Positions 35,830 to 48,339 of a stretch of 64,000 nucleotides of DNA are shown here, one piece after another. Both the position numbers and the translations under genes were made by a program. The DNA lies in assembly GCA_030549495.1 (NCBI GenBank), contig JAUIRK010000179.1, forward strand, positions 248,001 to 312,000. The letters run 5' to 3'. The notes under the pieces were generated by a model, which saw only the letters and a list, made by a program, of their open reading frames with translations, did not search any database and had not been told where the DNA came from. Positions within the stretch are counted from its first letter, which is position 1. Each line of letters begins with the position of its first letter. Source of the stretch: Nectonema munidae. Taxonomy: Eukaryota; Nematomorpha; Nectonematoida; Nectonematidae.

Positions 35830-37905
35830 GTTATTCAATCAGTTAATTAATTGGGCTAGTTAGTTAGATAGTTTTTCAGTCAGTTAGTTAGCGTTACATT
35901 TTTCAGATATTTTTTGTCCCTCTTTTGTCGTGTAACTCCTTTGATTTATCGTTCCTATGAATTTGGTTATTTTTTGTCATATCGCTCCTTTGAATTTTCA
36001 TATTTTTGCCACTCTTTTTTATATGTCGTGCTTTTTAAAATATAGATGCTAGAAAGTAAATAATTAACAATTTCAAATTATATACAATAAAATGTACGTT
36101 TTATATAATAAAATAAATAAATGAAAATTGATATAAAAAAAATTAACTATTTTCTAAGACGATATAAAAAGTCTATTACTTAATGTAAACTGGTTTTTTG
36201 AATGTTTTGTATTGATTGCCACTCTTTTCAGTATTTATGTCATTCATTTGTCATTTCGCTTTAATTTTTGTTCCTCATTTATCATGTCATTTTTTGAATT
36301 TTGTCATGTAACGTTTTTAATTTGTCACTTTTTTAACCGGCTCCCGGTGAAATATCCCCCCTCCCCCCGATAATTCTCTGAACACTAATCATTCCAAATA
36401 AGGTGATTTCAAAATACCGTTTCTACACAAAAGCAGCGTGCTGCGTGCAAGTTCATCTCGAGTTAAAAACGGCGTCTATGATTGATCCACTGCATAACAC
36501 TCTGCTCATAGGCATACTCCTCGCTACGAATAAACACGCATATCCAAAACAACGTAACTGCACTTTTCCAGGAAAAGACTTTTTCAAGATACATTTGTTT
36601 TAATTAACTCAGAATCTTTCAAATAATTTAGTGAAAGCAAAGAAAGATATTTGATTGAAAGCGTGAAGATTCAATCGAGAAGCGCATATCCTAAAGCCAA
36701 CGTAAGCAAATCTGAAAACAACCATTTAAAGCAGTGTTTCCAAGCGTTTACACACTCGAGACCGTTGCCAAGAAGCTAAAAGGCTCACGATCATCCACTA
36801 TAAGCAGCGGGATGAATGATTTTATTTTCTATGAAGGAAAGAGACATATAACCTAAAAAAGTCAGGAATCTTCTAATTAGTAAACTAAATCACAACATTG
36901 GTTCGAATTTATTATACAAAAAATTGCAGTTTTATATTAATTATAATATCAAAATAGGTTCTAAAAGGTATTTAGCATGTACAGTTGTATTTGAGCAGCA
37001 ACCTAAATTCATGGTCTAATGTTTGTTAGATCCGGTCTCATGCCATCTACCACATGCAATCTGTCTCTATTTCTTGTTTTAAATTGGTCAGAGTTGAAAA
37101 CTCTGCCTTACACTTGTAGGCAGAAGTAAATGAAACAAGGAAACGCAAAAGTATTGTGATGTGACTTTGGAGAAATACTTGTACAAAAGGCAATTATTGA
37201 TTTCACTTTATAAAATTCATTATTTGAAGAATTGGATCAAATATTCCTCTTATATTTAAATATGGGTACACGAAGTTCAGTACAAAATTATTACTTTTCA
37301 AAGATCTTTTTTCTCGTAGCTCAAGAGAATTAAGACCTTCAATCAAAAAAAACTACTCAATTTTGTGGTATAGAAAGTATTTATTCTTTATATAAGAATT
37401 TGTTATCAAATATTAACCCTTTAAGATGTAAAGTATTATAAATTACAATTTTTAAATAAGTTTTCAAAATTTTTTTAAAAAAAAATTGTGATGCCTCGCT
37501 TGTTTGGAATGAAAGTTCTTCGCTGTATGTATATTTCCTTATATGCATAAAGCTGTTCGTCAACGGTCAGAGTAGTACTTTCTCGGAACAAATATTGCAA
37601 TAAAATTTTTTAAAGATAGTCCAAACCTCTCTGACTCCGGCTAACTTGACAATTCTCTTTCTTTTTTCTCAAGCTCATCAAGAAAAATCATTTAATAAAC
37701 GATGGATAAGTTTTCTTTCAATTTTGATGAACGAAGTTTTTTATGTCATTGTTCGTTTTGCGATTTGTGAACCCTTGAATTTGCAAAAACATATCATCAT
37801 CATATTAACAAAAATGCACTTAGTTCATCTTTAGGATTAGAAATAGGACGAGGTATTTCTTTTGGAATGTTTCTTGAAGAAGAGCGAACTAAAGGTGGAC
37901 CTCAG
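35830..37905. other. Minisatellite flank and AT-rich interval
   Basis: Up to about 36340, phrases such as TTTGTCATATCGCTCCTTTG look like decayed minisatellite units. Beyond that no gene is recognised; the frames at 36403-36603 and 37646-37834 have no motif. Confidence 0.4.
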
Positions 37906-37911
37906 AATACA

Positions 37912-38206
37912 TCATGTTACCATACTTGATCTCATCATAATTTTTACAGTTTCTTCTACTTCTCCTCCATCACTATCATCATCAATGGCATAATGACTTT
38001 CATAATTTCCAGCATATTCTTCATAATAACAACCTTCTTTATTCTTTCCTACGAATATATAAATTTCCTCTTCATCAGCACTCTCCACATTATCCAATCG
38101 CCCTGAATTTAGTGAACAATAGGATTCATCAAAGTTCAATTCCTCATTTTCAATATTTTCGTTTTCACCAAAACCGTTTTCTTCTATTCTAGATAAGAGG
38201 ACTCGT
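37912..38206 (-). CDS. Candidate host exon, acidic protein segment
   Basis: A minus-strand frame is open from about 38206, where CTTATCTAG is a plausible acceptor, into IEENGFGENENIENEELNFD, YCSLNSGRLDNVESADEEE, GCYYEEYAGNYESHYAIDD and GEVEETVKIMMRSSM. GTAACA follows at about 37918 as a possible donor. It is strongly acidic, and its third-codon pattern looks kept by selection. I do not recognise the protein. It might instead be the acidic N-terminus of a transposase; no catalytic region adjoins it. Confidence 0.35.
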
Positions 38207-38209
38207 TAA

Positions 38210-39270
38210 TTTTTTTCCTATTTTACGGAACAAAAAATTTAGTATCGTAAAAGTAAGTGCGTGTGAAAAAATAATTATGATAATGACGAATAGAAAACAG
38301 ATGTGTAAAAATACTACGTGCGAATGCTTACAACAAACGTACATTACTTTTAATATAAATAAAATTCATTACTACAAAAAGGAGTAGCTTGTACATTTGA
38401 TGCAAAAGACACAATTGTGAAATAGAAAAAACCCCTAGTGTATCTTTTGGAACTATGAGTGTGAACACTGAACCTGCTCCAGAAATGTCATAATATATCA
38501 TTAAGTATGAATGATTATACAAGTTTAACCAATGCCTTACTCCATTTTGGAGTAGCGTGTACTATTAAGGGCTAATAGTATCTTAACCTTGAAGAACTGA
38601 TCTCGAACTGAGAACAACCATCAATCCAAAAGGTTTTTCAGGCATAACGAGGTTTCCCAGAATGGTTTTTGGAAGTCAGTTCTGTAGTTTAAAAACAAAG
38701 GTCTAGAGATTATTTTGAAAAAGGAGAATATGCGTTTCCTTCCGTCGAAATGTCAAATTTAATTTGTTTAAGTGATCGAAAAGTTATTTTAAAATAGTGT
38801 AGGTACAGTTTACTCGTATAGAACATGACTTTTTAGAATTTATTTTTTATAAATGTATAAGTATATTCATTGAAAATAATATTCATTATTATTCACCAAT
38901 ACTAACAACAACAACACACAAACCCCATGCAATGTAATGAGGTCAAAACATGCTAAAGTTTATAAATGTAATGATGATAAATTAGTATCACCTCAAGTCT
39001 TTTCTGCGAAGACGACGGGATCAATCTGTGGGAACCCCTGATTTAAACTGAAAGAGCATAAAAGTGATAATGTGTGTAGTGTGTACGTACGTACATACCT
39101 TCAAATTACGGCAAATTTTGGAAAAGTCTAATCATCAACCGATGAACTAAAAGTTTCTGAGATGACCATTTGATTCAGGTGCTTTGTAATGATGATACTC
39201 TATCGATAAATTATGATTTCTATACATGAGATAGCTAAATATTAAGAATTCATAATTAGCTATACCGTAA
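38210..39270. other. AT-rich interval, no gene recognised
   Basis: Only short frames without motifs. Confidence 0.4.
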
Positions 39271-39274
39271 ATAG

Positions 39275-39430
39275 ATTTTTAGCCAGCTCACCGACTATGA
39301 AACCCAGGTTCAAATCTGCCTCTTCAGGAGAATCAAGGCGAAACTCTCCTGGCTACAATCCCCAAAAGATTAAACCTATTTCTCCTTACCTTCTTGCATG
39401 AAAATCGCCTGACATTTTTCGAAGGTGGTA
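39275..39430 (+). mobile_element. tRNA-derived SINE, divergent relative of family A
   Basis: The B-box-like CAGGTTCAAATCTGCC is followed by TTCTTGCATGAAAATCGCC, which parallels the CTTGCATGAAACACCC end of family A. It is an older or separate subfamily. Confidence 0.55.
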
Positions 39431-39434
39431 GGCT

Positions 39435-40205
39435 TGTGGTTGTTTAATCTTATATTCAAAGTTCCGGTGTAGAGTTCGATAATCTAAAAAAGAAGCATTT
39501 AACATTAAAAGTTAGAATATTCTCAAAAATTTCTTCCTGTTTAAAAAATGAGAAAAATGAAATAAAAACCTAAACATATAAACGCGTTACGGTAGAAAGT
39601 GTATTTAACTCAACCCAGGTTTACATCACTAAAAATTCACGTAAGAGTTCTTATGGATTATATATATATATATACGTATTTCAAATGCTTAGGAATGTCA
39701 CTAAAAAATAACCCCGATTAAAATTAAGAATATTCAAAGGATTCATTATAGATGTAAATCTAAACCAATATGAAAAATAAAATTAGCTCGTTTGATCGTT
39801 TTGCTTTTTGATTTTTAAGAAATATTGACTGCTAATATGATTGTTTATTCTGGAAAAAATGGTAATTATCTATACAAATCTCGACTTCAAAATCTATCCT
39901 TGCGAAATAGACATTTTGAAAATAAATCATTATATTAAGAGATAAAGAGAAAAAGAGTAAGGCGATGAAGAACAAAGAGTGATATTTTATAAGTGATGCA
40001 AATCTCACATAACGTATAGCAGATTACAAATTCAGGTGTACTTTTGCCATAAAGGCTGTCAAAATACTTGACAAGCAATCGTTATACACCTTCTTTTTAA
40101 GCAAACAAGGCTTTGTAATGTCCTCAGCATAAACAACAAATAAAGGGTATACTTCTTTACGCTTTGTAATACCCTCAGTATAAACAATCCTTTTTTTTAT
40201 AAACA
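39435..40205. other. AT-rich interval with a short local duplication
   Basis: At 40100-40195 the phrase CTTTGTAAT(G/A)(T/C)CCTCAG(C/T)ATAAACAA occurs twice ~50 bp apart. The minus-strand frame over it is repetitive for that reason. An (AT)n tract lies near 39660. Confidence 0.5.
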
Positions 40206-40213
40206 TGAAGTAA

Positions 40214-40471
40214 TTGCTACAAACAAAGTTGGCAAAAATCTTCCGACAAAAGGATGAAAAAAAACATAAAAAGGGAATAGCTTATGAATGTTGTGAAAAA
40301 ATAAGTATATTAAAACGCCATTTTAACTTCGAACACACAAGTTATGTGTTGGCTAATCATCATAGCTACTTTAGTAGTAAACGAGATTATGATAGTTTGC
40401 AAACTAAAAGCTTAGTGAAAAACAAATGCCTCAATACAAAAGCTTCAGTGACAGAGTGTATCAAGGTTTAA
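40214..40471 (+). pseudogene. hAT-type transposase N-terminal fragment (possible)
   Basis: YECCEKISILKRHFNFEHTS resembles the zinc-finger end and linker (N-x-K-R-H-F-x-x-x-H) of GTF2IRD2/ZMYM-type hAT proteins, and ASVTECIKV resembles the following V-K-E-C-M block. The finger Cys pair (ECC) is not canonical. A stop ends it soon after. No downstream catalytic region is visible. Confidence 0.4.
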
Positions 40472-40474
40472 CGA

Positions 40475-41050
40475 TTTCATTACATTTTCTTTTCACCTGA
40501 TTTTATATCATTACTGTTAGAGATCTTTATCTTGATTTATTTTTCATATATTTTATAACGTGGTAGTAAGGGTGAGGTATGGATGGTAGCGACAAGACAC
40601 GAATCTAAAAGAGCGAGCAGCCCCCCCCCCCCCCACAAGCAACAATGTAGAGCTTTGAAAGCGGCACTCAAAACATTCAAGCTCCCTTTTCGAGAATCCT
40701 ACTAGTTGGGAAATCGCATATAAAAGGCACAGTCACACATCCACTATATTTTCCCGTTACACAAACTTCGTCGATTAAAGTATACGTGTTTACATGGCGC
40801 AGTCAGATATGCATGCAGCAAACCAATGGAGCAGAAAGAATATTAGGCAATAAAGAGTAGGGTAATTACAAAAATTATCTTTTGATGAAACCACTTGCAA
40901 ACGAGGAACTTTTATATGTAATTTAAAAATACTATTATTTTTGCATTTTTCAAAAAAAACTCCCCCCCCCCCCCCTGCACGTTGACAAAAAATTGAAAAA
41001 AAGATTTTTTTTTAAAATCTAGGAACTTTAGATTATTTTATTTAAGAAGG
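40475..41050. other. Interval with two poly-C runs
   Basis: Poly-C runs occur at about 40621-40634 and 40962-40976, in otherwise ordinary AT-rich DNA. No gene is recognised. Confidence 0.5.
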
Positions 41051-41056
41051 TGGTCA

Positions 41057-42816
41057 TTATACTCTAACAAATTTTATCTGCATAAAAGATATTAAAGAGA
41101 TAAGTAAAGGATAATAAAAAAATATTTTTTCTATTAACTTTAGGTTCAAAAATTCAAAATTTTTTGAGCACCGGTGTAATTCCTCCATAAGTTTTACCGC
41201 ACGTTCAGTATTTTGGTTGGATCTTGGAATATCAATTATCGATTTTTCAACTTTCCAGTGTCTCCTCAAGCAATTTATTGCTTTCTTGCATTTTGTCTTG
41301 TTTAGTGAAGTTAACAATTCGTTAAAGATGGCTTCGTTGTAGTGCTGCGTATGAAACCAAGCGTCAGCCAACTCATAAGAGATGAACTCGCATGCTGTTT
41401 CGAGGATGCTACGCCAATAGGGCAAAAGGAAAAAATGCTACAAGAGCGTATATTGCACGCAAATTCCATCTTGTTTGATGTATGTTCGGGAGTTTCTTCC
41501 AGTATATTTTGGGCCACTTTAAAGTTGTTTTGTAGTGACGATATGCCTGGCATAGTTCATACAAAAACTTGAAATCGTCCGGTCATCCAAGGTTTGCGCC
41601 TATGCTAACATCATCTGTTGGAAGAACCTGGTATTTGGCTCTAAGAGAATTGTAGTTCTTCGATATTTCGTCAATAAAGGGGTAGTTAAGTTCTAGGCTG
41701 GTGTTTTGTTTCGGAATGAGAAAATCCATTACGTGTTTTAGAAGCAGATTGAGTATGTGATATTGACAGCCGATATACTGTGGTTTCTGAAAGCCTTTGC
41801 TTATGACATCATCCTGGATCAATTTAACAATACCCTGCAAACAAACAGAATTTATGGCAGATTATCATGCAAATATTTTTCCAAGCATTGTATTCGTCGA
41901 ACAGATTATGTAGTTCTTTGTGAATAGCCTTAGCAGTACCATTTGGGCATTTTAAAACACCAAGTTTTATTTCACTCATGGTATTTTTTTTAGCAAAACC
42001 ACTCGATTTTTTTCCCTTTAACATCAAATTAAAGACAATAACGCTCATCGACTTATAATTTTTCAAAAAAATTTATTTTCATTTTTTGGCTTCTCTGATT
42101 ATTTGTTTCCATATACCTGATTGACATGGAACTGGAACATTATAACTCTGTTTAAAAATTATTTCGAGAACGTCATGCGCTTTGTGTTTTGATATGTTAT
42201 TCTTTCATACCAGTAAACTTGCTGTTGAAGTTCCTGCTCTTTTGTAATTTAGTTTGTCTTCAGAAAAAGAAGAACAGGAATGCAAGTGGCGCTTCGGTTC
42301 AGACTCAATACTAGAGTTTGAGTCAGATTCAGGGATAATGTCATGTGTGGATAACAACTCGAAAGAACTTGATTTAGTTCGAACACAAAGCGTTTTATTG
42401 GGTCCATTGTTTTTAAAGGAGCTTGCTTGACAGTAGAATAACAAACTTTACCTCCACTTTGAATCTGCTTTCTGGTAAAGTTTTTTATCCTTTGTGCTTT
42501 TCCATTCCATTTTTTATTAGTGATATCAAACAACTGAGAACGTATAGTAGTAAAATTTTATGGGCTATTTTTGTTTTTGTCATTTAAATAGATTAAACGA
42601 GAAAGTTTCGTTCTCATTAGTGCACTAAAAATAGGTAGAAAGTTTAGTTTCTTTCCAAAACATTTCTATATCATCATTCATAGTTTTTTGGTGTTGAACA
42701 AAAAAGCAAAGTGTCCAAGAATTTGTCAGCATCCGTGTAAGATTTGAAATTTTTTCAACAAATTGAATGCTTGAATTCCTTTTTGGCTTGGATGAGAAAA
42801 GTAAATTTTTTTCCAA
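41057..42816 (-). pseudogene. Decayed transposase-like gene, family unassigned
   Basis: Several minus-strand frames appear in a consistent order. The N-terminal pieces (42816-42205) include KLFDITNKKWNGKAQ-type sequence. Next comes SEIKLGVLKCPNGTAKAIHK with CMIICHKF (42066-41824). Then GIVKLIQDDVISKGFQKPQY and IGCQYHILNLLLKHVMDFL (41840-41583) follow. The C-terminal piece (41425-41057) reads LADAWFHTQHYNEAIFNELL, then SNQNTERAVKLMEELHRCS. The C-x2-H phrase CQYH and a late E-R-A-V resemble the layout of hAT/Kolobok-type DDE enzymes. At least five frame changes or stops break it. No terminal repeats were found. Confidence 0.55.
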
Positions 42817-42819
42817 ATA

Positions 42820-43985
42820 GAAAGATTTAGAATTTTTAGAAGACTTTTTAAGGCTTGAACGTAAAAATATTTAAAAAATTAAACGTAATTTTAAAAATTT
42901 TATAATTTATTTTTTTTTTAAAAAACATGTCTTTATAAATATAAAAAATAGGGGGAAGTTTTTTAAAAATGTTTTAAATTTGATTTTACTAATGATATCT
43001 AGAAACAATTGTTCAACTGATGTAATAGGTTTAGCTATTTAATTTTATAAAATATTTTTTAGATGCAACTCTGAGAATCAGCTTATTTGAGTTTGTAGGG
43101 GCAAAGAAGCAAAACACGCGAGACCTCTCTGAACAGAGATTATTCAGGTACACCAAAAAGGCAGGCGTTCTAAATGCCCAAAAGGAGTTAATAAAAGAAT
43201 TATTTTTCGAGAATGCATATGGAAAAATTGAGAGCATAAGAATTTGTTGCAAGACTCACTGCAAAACCAGAATTCCTTGTGTGAATTAATGGTTCCCTGT
43301 AACACGTTGAAAGCGGAAGAATAAGTTAGGTGGACGAGATGGTTGCTTCACAAATGCTAAGTTAGTTATACAACTCGGATATTCAGATGCGCATTTTGTT
43401 ATAAGGTTTAACCTTGAAAAGTAGACAGATTAAAAAGCGTATAAATGAGTAAGGAAGCAGCACCCCAACTCAAACCCATGTCTCACAAGTAATTAGTAAA
43501 ACTAGAGTAGCTGGCACAAATCGACGATATAACTTAGGAAAAAGGCTTGGGTTAGAGATATCGAATAAAAATTATCAGGAACATATAGGTTTTGTGGGAA
43601 GAGAAGTTATAAAAACAAGCCTACATGTAATTTAGGTCAGTATTTCTAATACTGCTATGAATAACTCGTTTTCAATTGTAAATATTAAGGTGGGGAATAA
43701 TGGACTACTCTCGAACAACATTAAAGTGCACATCCATATCCTTCTTTTACTTCAGTGAAACTCTTTCCAATTATAAGAAATATTTTTAAAGGTTTCGTGG
43801 CATTTTGTTGCAACCACACTTTGCTGCATAAAATAAATTTTGCGACATTTGTTTCTGCTAACAAACTAATCTAGTCAACACTTTTAGTAGCTGTCTAGTA
43901 AAAGAACAAAAAATCCACTGCCCAACTAACTATTAACATTATGAATTAATAACATTATGAATTAACGAATCAATTATAGTTTAAG
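42820..43985. other. AT-rich interval, no gene recognised
   Basis: No motif or repeat end that I can support. Confidence 0.4.
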
Positions 43986-43986
43986 G

Positions 43987-44135
43987 GGGCGTGAGTAAGG
44001 TTGGTTAGGTAATGGGTTTTGATAACTCAAGGTCTTGGGTTCGATCCCGCATCAAGCCTACTTTCCTCATAGTTCGATACAAGCGTGGCAATTGTGCCTT
44101 CTCGATGAAAACACCCCACGGTACCTTTACCATTA
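43987..44135 (+). mobile_element. tRNA-derived SINE, family B (best copy)
   Basis: The A-box-like TGGTTAGGTAATGG and the B box GGGTTCGATCCC form a tRNA-like head of about 75 bp. The body has CATAGTTCGATACAAGC, GTGCCTTCTCGATG and ACGGTACCTTTACC. It matches 7900-8064 in reverse. The A and B boxes suit internal RNA polymerase III initiation. Confidence 0.85.
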
Positions 44136-44139
44136 TAAA

Positions 44140-44675
44140 TTTTCTTAAAATGGCCAATGACGATTTATAGTTTAAAAAAATAAAGTTGATATCACTCTTG
44201 ATAAAAACCGTACGGTCGAAATATTGAATCCTAATTTGAAATTGTAAAGTCTAGATAATAAAGATTTTCTTTTGAAAGTTTGTTTTAGTAATTATACTTA
44301 TTCGAACTATTTATTGAAGACATAAAATTTGATTCCTTTGATCTTTAGATACGCATTACCTAGAAAATATTGGGAAAAAAGAAATTGTGAAATAGTAAAT
44401 GATAAGTTGTTTACCACGTTTTTTAGTTCCAAGGAAGAGAGCAGCATGTATTTTCTCTCTTGCAAAAGTATCTTAGATATCTTTAACTTCTTCGTATCAA
44501 TGATATCCAGGTACAAGTGATATCGTTCAGGTCTAGGGCCTGCATTAGGGTCTGATGCTATCCACTTGTGTGTGAAGGAAAACGTTGTGACTGTATTCAA
44601 AAAAAAGGCAGAGTATTTTCAAAGAAAAGTCTATGATGCAGAAGAAATATGAAACGTCGAATGAGCTGCCTGATC
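44140..44675. other. AT-rich interval, no gene recognised
   Basis: Opposed short frames at 44307-44600 have no motif. Confidence 0.4.
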
Positions 44676-44823
44676 GAAACGTGGGAAAAGAAATTTTCCT
44701 TTATTTGGATATATATTTATACCATATGATATACGTTTTTGACATGCAAACTACCTACCTCACTTACCAACTAACCCTAACTAACTTTTAAAGGACGAAA
44801 GGCTAGTATTGAGAGGACTCAAC

Positions 44824-47571
44824 TAGGGTGTCCACCCCGGGATTCCTCGTCCTCGAGGAATCCCGGGGAATCGTGAAATTTCAAAATCCTCGTCCTCGAA
44901 AATAATTTTTAAATTTCCTCGGGGAATTTTTGTTTGAATTTTGTTAAAACTTTTGACTAGTTTTCTTGATAAAAATAATTATTCGCACAAACATAAAAAC
45001 TTAATTTTTTTGTTTATATCATAATTTTCAAAATATATTTTTCATTCAGATAAAAAAAATGTTACTTCTTTGGTATGAAAGTCTTTGAAGTTTAAAAAAA
45101 ATTTTTTAGTAAAACTAAAAAACTTAAGGTTTTACTTTGATTGAAGTATAGATATAAAACTTTTGAAATTATTTTTTGCATCGTTTAACAAAGAATTTTT
45201 TAAGTCTTCAATCTGATTATTTCAATTTTTTTACTTTGAAGCTAAGCTATACATTTTTTAATGTTTCAATGAGAAATTTTTAAAATTTTAACTATAAATT
45301 AAAATATATTTTTAAAATTAAAAAAAAAACAATTAACAAAAAGATTGTATTGAGTACCTTTAACTCCTCTCTCTTTTGTATGTTTAAAATTAAATTTATT
45401 TTTTTATCTTGTTTATACTCCATTTTATATATTCATCTCATAGGTGAAAGTTTCGAAAAATATTTAATGATTCTTATCTTTTCATTTTTTTGAGGTAATG
45501 TTTTTTTGAAAAATATTATTTTTTCAATTTTATTTAGATTACACTTATATTATTCAAATATTTTTCAAAATAATTTTTGTTTCTTTTTTAGATTTTCAAA
45601 AACTTTAATTTTCTTATAGTTCTTTCTTCTGTTTTGTTTAAAAATTAATGCCGAATTCTACTGGATCCAACTTTAAAGATGTGTCATTAACAAAAAAGTC
45701 TGAAGTATGGCGGCATTTTCTCTTAGATGTTTCTGACAAAGATCAAGCTCAATGCTGCATTTGCAAACAAGTTCTGAAAACCAAAGGAGCAAATACAAAA
45801 GGCATGTTGGATCATCTTAAACGAAAACATAATATATCAATCAAGAAGGATGAAATCGAACCTCCTGCGAAAGTTCAAAAAATAGATTTATTTTGCAAAA
45901 AAACTGAGACATTAAGTTGCATGATTTCAAAGCTCGTAGCAATTGATGGTCTTAGTTTTAATCAAATTTCCTCAAGTGATGTTTTGCACAAATTGTTTAA
46001 ATACGGCAATCACATCTTGCCAACAAGTCGAACACAGGTTTCTGAAATTTTTATGGATTTTTATCGCGATGTCAGAAACAACGAAATTGCTAAAATTAAG
46101 AAAATTAAAAAAGATGGCCATATATTTTCAATTACTTTAGATGAGGCAACATCGATAAATAACAGAAGGTACTTAAATATAAATTTGCATTACAGAGATA
46201 ATAAAATGATTTGCCTTGGATTGATTAGACTGAAAGGAAGCGTAAATGCAGAAAGTTTAGTTCTAAAAGTAAATAATCATTTGGATGACTTTGGAATCGA
46301 CCTTGAAAAGGATATTGTAGCGGTAATTACTGATGGTGCTTCAATAATGAAAAAGTTCAGTTCAATCACAAATACTGAGCATATATTTTGTCTTTCACAT
46401 GCTTTTCATTTGTCTGTATGTGATGCAATATACGTGAAAAGCTCAACAACTCAAATAGTTCCCTTTGAAGATTCAAGCGAAGAAGAAGAGGTAAGTGAAC
46501 TTGAAATCTCCAAATTTCAGCCTTCAATTTCACCTGTCATTCAAAAAGTTCGAAAAATAGTGAAATTTTTGCGAAAATCACCTGTGAAAAATGATTCTCT
46601 TCAAGATATAGTGAAAAAAAACCACAGTTCCGAGAAAAAGCTAATACTTGGTGTAAAAACAAGATGAAACAGTTTGTTCTAAATGTTGAAAAGGTATTTA
46701 GAAATCAAAGATGAAATAAAACTTTTGTCGTCTATAAAAAAGTCAGATGAAACTATTTTTGAGTTGAATGATGAAGAAATTTTATTGGTTACAAAAATTT
46801 GTGAAGCATTGGAACCAATAAAGGTTGCATGTGAATACCTCTGTAAAAAAGAAGCCAATCTTTTGGTTATGTATAAAGTAATAATGTTTACGAGAAAAAA
46901 ACTTGAGAATCTTCATCATAAAATAGCTCTTTCTCTTTTGAATGCATTAAACTTCAGAACTAGCGAAAGGATAAACAAGAGACTTGTTCATTTGATGAGG
47001 TTTTTGGACTCTCCTAGCTTTATTTATAAATCGATTGATGAATATGGAGAAAAAGTAGAAAAAAACAGACATTTTGAAAAAGGCTACAGAGATGGTTAAT
47101 CGTTAGCAACCAAAAAACAGAGAAGAAAAGCGTGAAGGAGGAATTGGACGAATTTCTGAAGATTAATGAAAATGAAGAACGTGAAACTAAAAGCAAGATT
47201 TCAAGCATAGAGGAAATAATGAAAAAAACATTTGACCTTTATTTAGAAACAAATAGGAGGCCCGAAGTTTTAGAAACTTTATTCAAAAATTTAAAGAGCA
47301 TAAAACCAACTTCTGTGGATGCCGAAAGAGTGTTTTCGTCAATGGGTTATTTTTCTACAAAAATAAGAAACCAGTTGAATGATGAAACTTTGAAAGCTCT
47401 AATTTTTCTTAGATATTCTTTTAAAACATAAATCTTTTATGTATTTAATTTTTTTTCAATAAAAATCTTATATGAGACTTTTAAATTTTCTTTTCTGAAC
47501 AGTTTTTACTGTAAAAAAATCGCTTTTTCTTCCCCGGGGAATGAAAAAAAGACTTTAAAGTGGACATACTA
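44824..47571 (+). mobile_element. hAT element with BED-finger transposase and target duplication
   Basis: It is 2748 bp long. The left end is TAGGGTGTCCAC and the right end, read in reverse, TAGTATGTCCAC. The flanks are GACTCAAC (44816-44823) and GCCTCAAC (47572-47579), an 8-bp duplication with one mismatch. The paralogous empty site at about 51936 has a single GCCTCAAC. Just inside the left end a perfect 15-bp hairpin (44835-44868, CCCCGGGATTCCTCG arm) is GC-rich in an AT-rich region, and CCCCGGGGAA recurs at the right end. Confidence 0.9.
45648..47431 (+). pseudogene. hAT transposase with BED zinc finger, broken
   Basis: ATG 45648 opens a 339-codon frame. The BED finger (about residues 18-62) reads SEVWRHFLLDVSDKDQAQCC and ends HLKRKH, giving C-x2-C and H-x4-H. 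The catalytic region follows: FSITLDEATS with the first Asp (about 165), AVITDGASIMKKF with the second (about 225), and CLSHAFHL with the hAT C-x2-H. In-frame TGA at 46665 and TAA at 46680 sit where KTRWNSLFLMLKRY would be expected. The same frame continues to 47099, and one frame change leads to 47132-47431 with the dimerisation motif SVDAERVFSSMGYFS that holds the catalytic Glu. Damage is light, so the insertion is fairly young. Confidence 0.88.
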
Positions 47572-47784
47572 GCCTCAACCGACTGATCTGCAATTTGGTA
47601 TACAAGTTTCAGGAAACTTTTGTTTCCAAATTTCAATCTCACTTGTAATTTAAGTATATCAAATGATATTTTAACACAAACCGGCGTCTAACCTTTTCCA
47701 AGACCATGAGAAACGGAATTTCCATGAGGTTCGGAATGGAGCGTGTGACTTGTATGATGTCTAGAGGTTATATTGAATATATTT

Positions 47785-48285
47785 GCACACTTGTTATGGT
47801 TTTATTTGTGCGTCCATGGACTTCCAAAGCTTTATTCATTTTTTTGGATTATTTTTATATATATATATTCTTTTTCAACCTCTAATAGATTAAAACAATT
47901 ATATAAAATAAATAGAATTAATTAAAATATTGATTCTTCTCTATAGCTTAATATTTTCTTCATTAAACTTAATGAAACAAATAAGGTCATTCTTAGTGTC
48001 GTTTTGACGCTTCAGAGACATAACTGTGAATAAAAATAATCGACGTTGATTTACTCTTCTTCACATATGTTGCAATTTTCATTACCAGAAGTCTTAAATT
48101 TCTTCACGAATAAACTGATTATAATAAATAGTAGTGATGTAACTTCGCAGCAAGATATTTCGCCACTTATAAGTTATTTATTTGCATAGTGAAATAGCAC
48201 GGAATTTATAAATGTATGTTCATTCCCATGTTAGCTACTTAACAAAATAATTAACCTACTAAATAACTAAGCAAGTGACACACCT
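47785..48285. other. AT-rich interval, no gene recognised
   Basis: A short (AT)n tract lies near 47857. No gene is seen. Confidence 0.4.
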
Positions 48286-48290
48286 CCTTT

Positions 48291-48335
48291 TTAACCCATT
48301 TAAGACCAAGCAAAGTAGACGACGTTAGTAATTCC
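48291..48335 (+). mobile_element. TTAA MITE fragment (palindrome family)
   Basis: TTAACCCATTTAAGACCAAG continues into CAAAGTAGACGACG, matching the end of the MITE at 50733-51002. Similarity stops at about 48335, so this copy is truncated. Confidence 0.7.
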
Positions 48336-48339
48336 TATT

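Larger units (their letters stand above)
44680..47780 (+). repeat. Interspersed repeat split by the hAT element
   Basis: The halves 44680-44823 and 47572-47780 together match the reverse complement of 51745-52080. Shared blocks include GGCTAGTATTGAGAG, CGACTGATCTGCAATTTGGT and ATACAAGTTTCAGGAAAC. The class is unknown; no coding or tRNA-like boxes are seen. Confidence 0.8.
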
